A DNA stretch of 64,000 nucleotides from Lonicera japonica (taxonomy: Eukaryota > Streptophyta > Magnoliopsida > Dipsacales > Caprifoliaceae), in contig CM038466.1 of assembly GCA_021464415.1 (NCBI GenBank), positions 55,024,613-55,088,612 on the forward strand. The letters are read 5' to 3'. Below are positions 60,354-64,000 of this stretch, in pieces. The notes under the pieces are model-generated. The model did not search any database. It saw nothing but the letters and a program-made list of their open reading frames with translations, and was not told the origin of the DNA. The translations under genes and the position numbers were made by a program. Position 1 is the first letter of the stretch, and every line of letters starts with the position of its first letter.

Positions 60354-60646
60354 GAGATATCAATTTTCTTCGAGTTATTTGTAGTTTTAATGCATATGCA
60401 TGTGCTTTTCGTTTCAAGTGATTCTAGCTAAACTAGGGTGTGAATTGAATGTGTTATTTCATTTAGCTTTGTGACTAATTAAATAAGGACAAAAACTATT
60501 GTAATAAAATATTTTGTCTAAATTAATCTCCATATATGCTTCAAAAGATTATAGTGATGTGCGCTTTCGAGGAAGTCTATCTCATTGCTTATGGCATCAC
60601 CACTCGCTCCCTTGAAATTATTTGTTTAGTCCTAACAGGTAAAAGG
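60354..60646. other. WAK-B 3' flank
   Basis: Matches the WAK-A 3' flank (41009-41300), including TTAGCTTTGTGACTAATTAA and TATTTTGTCTAAATTAATCT. Probable 3' UTR and the end of the duplicated block. Confidence 0.6.
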
Positions 60647-62668
60647 TGTTGGAAAAATATGTGATTTTAGCCATTTTTAGAGCAAATTTATTTAAAATTA
60701 GATAGTCGGTTTTAAAAGATTATTACGCATTCGTATTCTCCTTCGCGAGTACATAGAAATGGTATATTTATTTGCTAAAATGGATATCGGGTGAATGAGA
60801 AATTGTTACCCAAAGTGAGTTACTTGGAAAGAAAAATGGAGAGTGTAAGAATGAGAATTCTTATATCCCACATTGGAAGTTTGTGGGAAATTTTGTGGGT
60901 TTATAAGGCATTACACCTTATGAGCTAGTAAAACTTCTTAACACTCAAGGTCCCTACCTCGCGCACACAGCGCAAGGGGGGTGCAAATCACGGATCGGAT
61001 TTGGCTTGACATAGGCTCGGCTTGTGTGCGCCCACACCTGCGGGCATTACTGGTGCACCTGCACCTTCAGTTATTATTTTTCCAATTTTGTATTTGTGAA
61101 AGTATTTTGTTTCTGGAATAACAATACGCTTTGATACTAATTGGTCTGTTTCTTGCTTAAGGTATAATGGCGAATACGGAAATTAACTACACGGCTCCTA
61201 TTGCTACTCCTATTCCCATACCCGTCAATCTTTCTGCCACTGCTCCTGTTGTTGTTGTGAAAGGCGAAAAGCCTGAGAAATTTAATAGCCAAAATTTTAA
61301 AAGATGGCTACAGAAAATGATGTTTTATTTGACAACATTGAACCTTGCTCGGTTTTTAATTTAGGAACGACCTAAGCTTGAGGAGAATGCGTAAGATGTC
61401 CAAGCAATTAGTGCCATTGATGCTTGGAATCATTCGGACTATCTAGCCCAAAACACTATTATGAATGGCTTGGCCGATTCTTTGTACAATGTTTACATTG
61501 AAAACAAAACGGCGAAGGAATTATGGGAGGCTTTGGACCATAAATATAAAATCGAGGATGCTGGAGCCAAAAAGTTTATTGTTGGCGGGTTCCTAGATTT
61601 TAAAATGGTGGACTCTAAAACTATAATGAGTTAAGTCCAAGAGCTCCAATTGATCTTGCATGAGATACAAGCCGAAGGGATGTCTTTAAGTGAAAGCTTC
61701 CAAGTGGCATGTATCATTGAAAAATTACCATCGGCATGGAACGACTTTAAGAATTACTTAAAGCATAAGCAAAAGGAAATGAGGGTGGATGAACTTATTG
61801 TTAGACTTCGAATCGAAGAAGACAACAAAGGTTCTGAAAAAGGTGGGACCAATACCACTTCATTTGTCACCAAGGCAAATGTGGTGGAACATGGTCAAAC
61901 TTCAAAGAAAAACAGTTACAACACCAATAACAACAACAAAGGCAAAGGGAAGGTTTTGGGGCCTAAGGGAGGAATTTCCAAGAAACCTAAGTTTCAAGGC
62001 AAGTGCTTCAACTGTGACAAATTGAGTCACAAATCCTACAATTGTAGAATGCCCAAAAGGAACCGAAACAAGGAAGCAAATGTGATTGAAGGGATTGCTC
62101 AAGAGGTTTTGGTTATTAATCTGTCAGCGGTCATTTCTGAAATGAATCTGGTGGAATTAAACCTAAAAGAGTGGTGGATCGATACTGGTACGACCCGTCA
62201 CGTGTGCTTCGATAGAAATATGTTCTCCACTTTTCAACTTATCAAGAATGGGGAGAAGATGTACATGGGGAATTCTGCCACCTTTGAAATTAAGGGTGAA
62301 GGGAAAGTGTTGCTTAAGATGACATCTGGGAAGGTTTTGACTCTGAACAACGTGGTGTATGTGCCCGAAGTCCGCAAGAACTTGGTGTCTGGTTCGTTGC
62401 TGAATAATCATAGATTCAAGCTTGTGTTCGAGTCTGATAAGTTTGTTTTGTCTAAATTGGGGATGTATGTGGGGAAAAGGTAAATGAGTGGAGGACTGTT
62501 TAAATTGAATATATTGACTATTATTAATAATGAGAATAAAGTTACTTCTTCTGCTTATATGCTTGAGTCTTCAAATTTGTGGCATGGTAGATTAGGACAT
62601 GTTAATTATGATTCATTACGAAAATTAATTAACTTAAATCATATACCTGCATTCCAAATTGATACCAA
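60647..62668 (+). mobile_element. Second Ty1/copia element (COPIA-2), decayed and cut by CACTA
   Basis: It starts with TGTTGGAAAAATATG at 60647, exactly where unit B similarity ends. The LTR-like lead includes TATCCCACATTGGAAG, common in plant copia LTRs, and a GC-rich region near 60960-61070. Gag to pre-integrase coding follows. Everything after 62668 is replaced by a CACTA transposon. The 5' LTR end and primer site were not resolved. Confidence 0.75.
61167..62668 (+). pseudogene. COPIA-2 Gag-protease-pre-integrase, broken
   Basis: It starts at ATG 61167 (MANTEINYTAPIATP). Copia Gag follows ([68 protein letters not shown]). A zinc knuckle [14 protein letters not shown] lies near 62005-62045 (His retained, the usual Gly changed to Ser), and a protease site [11 protein letters not shown] at about 62172-62205 has DTG where copia usually has DSG. 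The pre-integrase motif LWHGRLGHVNYDSL (62578-62620) is the last recognisable part. In-frame stops occur in Gag (near 61362, 61391, 61632) and after the protease (62481). Confidence 0.88.
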
Positions 62669-62704
62669 CACTACACCAAAACAGGTGTTTTGTAACATGT
62701 TTTC

Positions 62705-63035
62705 TGTGTTACTAAAAATTTCAGTAACACAAAAAATCCGTTACTATTTAGGCGTGGCAGTTGGACTAGTAACAGATAATAAGCGTTACTAAAAATATAA
62801 ATTACCCGTTACTATAATTACTTCTGTAACGGATAAAAAGTGTTACATATCTCATTTTAGTCATGCTTTTTACCCATTACTATAATAAAAAGATCGCTAC
62901 TATTTTCATTATATTTTTATCTTAAATTTATCATTGTAACGCTTTTTAAGCGTTACTAACACCAATAACACAACAACAATGGTAACCGTTATTGATGCCA
63001 GTAACGGTTTTTGACCGTTACTATTAACATATATT
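62705..63035. repeat. CACTA subterminal repeats
   Basis: About a dozen CGTTACT or AGTAACG motifs in direct and inverted order lie within 330 bp of the terminus. In En/Spm-type elements such subterminal motifs are transposase-binding sites. Confidence 0.85.
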
Positions 63036-63145
63036 TAAAAATAAATAAAAATTCATCCCCCATCCTGCCCTTATACCAAAACATACGCAATCTCAAACAA
63101 TCACAAAACCATACACTCTAAAATCAAATCACATTATATAAACAA

Positions 63146-63805
63146 TTAAAATGTCCAAATACTAAATACCAAAATATTCAAGCATAAATAAAGTTCAATA
63201 CATTGAGGACATTCTTCATTTTCTTCATTCTCTTTCCAATATAAAACAAAATTGTTGACATAAGCATGGACGAAAGTGGCCTTCATTCCTAAGTCTTTCA
63301 TCATAATCTTCATGCGTGGATATTTGTCTGGAAAATTATTTCCTTTTGGTAGCCACCTTTTCAAGATGGACAAAAGTGTCGTCACACTATTGCCTGACCA
63401 ACCAAATTGTTTATTTAGGTTGTGTAACTCCACAATTGCAGAAAGAGTTGTATCTGGACCCTCACACGAAGGGTACAACTTCTGCATCGCTAATCTCTTG
63501 TATTCTTTGTACTTTGCATTTGGAACATCTCGTCCTTCAGAAACTCCCGTTTCACCAACCTCGCCATTAACATTATATTCATCTTGCACTTCATAACATG
63601 CATCAACAAGGTTCCCCATCTCTGCCCCCACATTCCCTACATCTTCATCACAGAGGGTACAATCAATTTCAACATGTTCAACGGATAGGTGTTGAGCCAT
63701 CAGAGTCGATAAGGGCCTTTCACCATGTAAAAGCCACGTAGTGTATATCTTATTTATGCCATTAATAAACAAATGGTTTCGAACTTCTTTAGTAGGAAAA
63801 CGCAA
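63146..63805 (-). pseudogene. CACTA transposase N-terminal fragment (TNP2/TNPD type)
   Basis: A 219-codon frame begins in the transposase-associated domain (KEVRNHLFINGI, YTTWLLHGE). It continues with an acidic stretch and then the lead-in to the TNP2 core (LHNLNKQFGWSGNS, ILKRWLPKGNNFPDKY, KDLGMKATFVHAYVNNFVLY, ECPQC). In intact members the catalytic TNP2 domain follows CPxC directly; here the frame changes into unrelated residues and stops at 63146 beside the subterminal repeats. The catalytic core is missing, so this is an internally deleted, non-autonomous element. The N-terminus may continue upstream in another exon. Confidence 0.85.
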
Positions 63806-64000
63806 CTTATTTAGATATTAACATATAATAATTAGAGATTTAATGGGAGATAGAAGCACAAGAGTTCTACTAATTATGATAGAGTAATAATGTTAAAAGA
63901 AATGGGATGGGGTACGCACATATATAGACATAAGCCAGAATACGTACAATTCTATATTTTTGGTGACATCGACTCCAGACGGTTATATATGGTAATAGAG

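Larger units (their letters stand above)
44370..60645 (+). repeat. Segmental duplication unit B (contains WAK-B)
   Basis: Second copy of 29265-41300, 16.3 kb. The extra length is mainly a 3.1-kb MULE (46842-49937), a 4.7-kb copia element (50359-55094) and a 0.74-kb MITE (55157-55899). Its right end abuts the 5' end of a second copia element. Confidence 0.9.
62669..64000. mobile_element. CACTA (En/Spm-like) transposon, left part only
   Basis: The end CACTACACCAAAACAG at 62669-62684 is a classic CACTA terminus. It is followed by a subterminal block (62710-63035) of many CGTTACTA and AGTAACGG units in both orientations, typical for transposase binding. A TNP2-type transposase fragment lies on the minus strand. 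The other end is beyond 64000. The 3-bp target repeat would be CAA (62666-62668). Confidence 0.9.

Overview
This is nuclear DNA of a flowering plant, most likely a eudicot. It is AT-rich, has GT-AG introns, two receptor-like kinase genes of the wall-associated kinase (WAK) family, and dense plant transposons (MULE, Ty1/copia, CACTA, MITEs). The species cannot be fixed from the sequence.

Layout. 1-3240: AT-rich DNA with one possible exon of unknown product and a CTT/ATT microsatellite. 3250-12743: a Mutator-like element (MULE-1) with ~180-bp terminal inverted repeats (TIRs) and a perfect 9-bp target duplication. It holds a broken MuDR-type transposase (minus strand) and, running towards it, a two-exon GRF zinc-finger/membrane-anchor gene (plus strand). 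12753-13973: spacer. 13974-27241: MULE-2, with ~45-bp TIRs and a 9-bp target duplication with one mismatch. It holds a broken FAR1/MULE transposase fused to an OTU-protease-like C-terminus (plus strand) and, running towards it, a broken plant-mobile-domain (PMD) gene (minus strand). Three related ORF-free elements of 2.1-2.9 kb with 5-bp target duplications lie inside these MULEs, and two of them interrupt the transposase genes.

29265-60645: a tandem segmental duplication. Each unit carries one intact three-exon WAK-like gene (35550-41008 and 56600-60353) with signal peptide, GUB_WAK pectin-binding-type domain, EGF modules, one membrane span and a complete kinase domain. The units differ mainly by later insertions. 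Unit A gained a 1.1-kb TIR element, a 0.96-kb LTR-like element and a Tourist-like MITE. Unit B gained a 3.1-kb MULE with ~0.8-kb TIRs, a Ty1/copia element with two nearly identical 207-bp LTRs, and a 0.74-kb MULE-type MITE.

60647-64000: a decayed Ty1/copia element cut at 62669 by a CACTA transposon that runs off the right edge.

The two WAK genes are the only genes that look intact and host-functional. Their products should be plasma-membrane receptors linking the cell wall to kinase signalling. The most notable pattern is that both large MULEs keep the convergent two-gene plan of maize MuDR but carry different second genes (GRF zinc finger with membrane tail, or PMD protein) in the place of mudrB.
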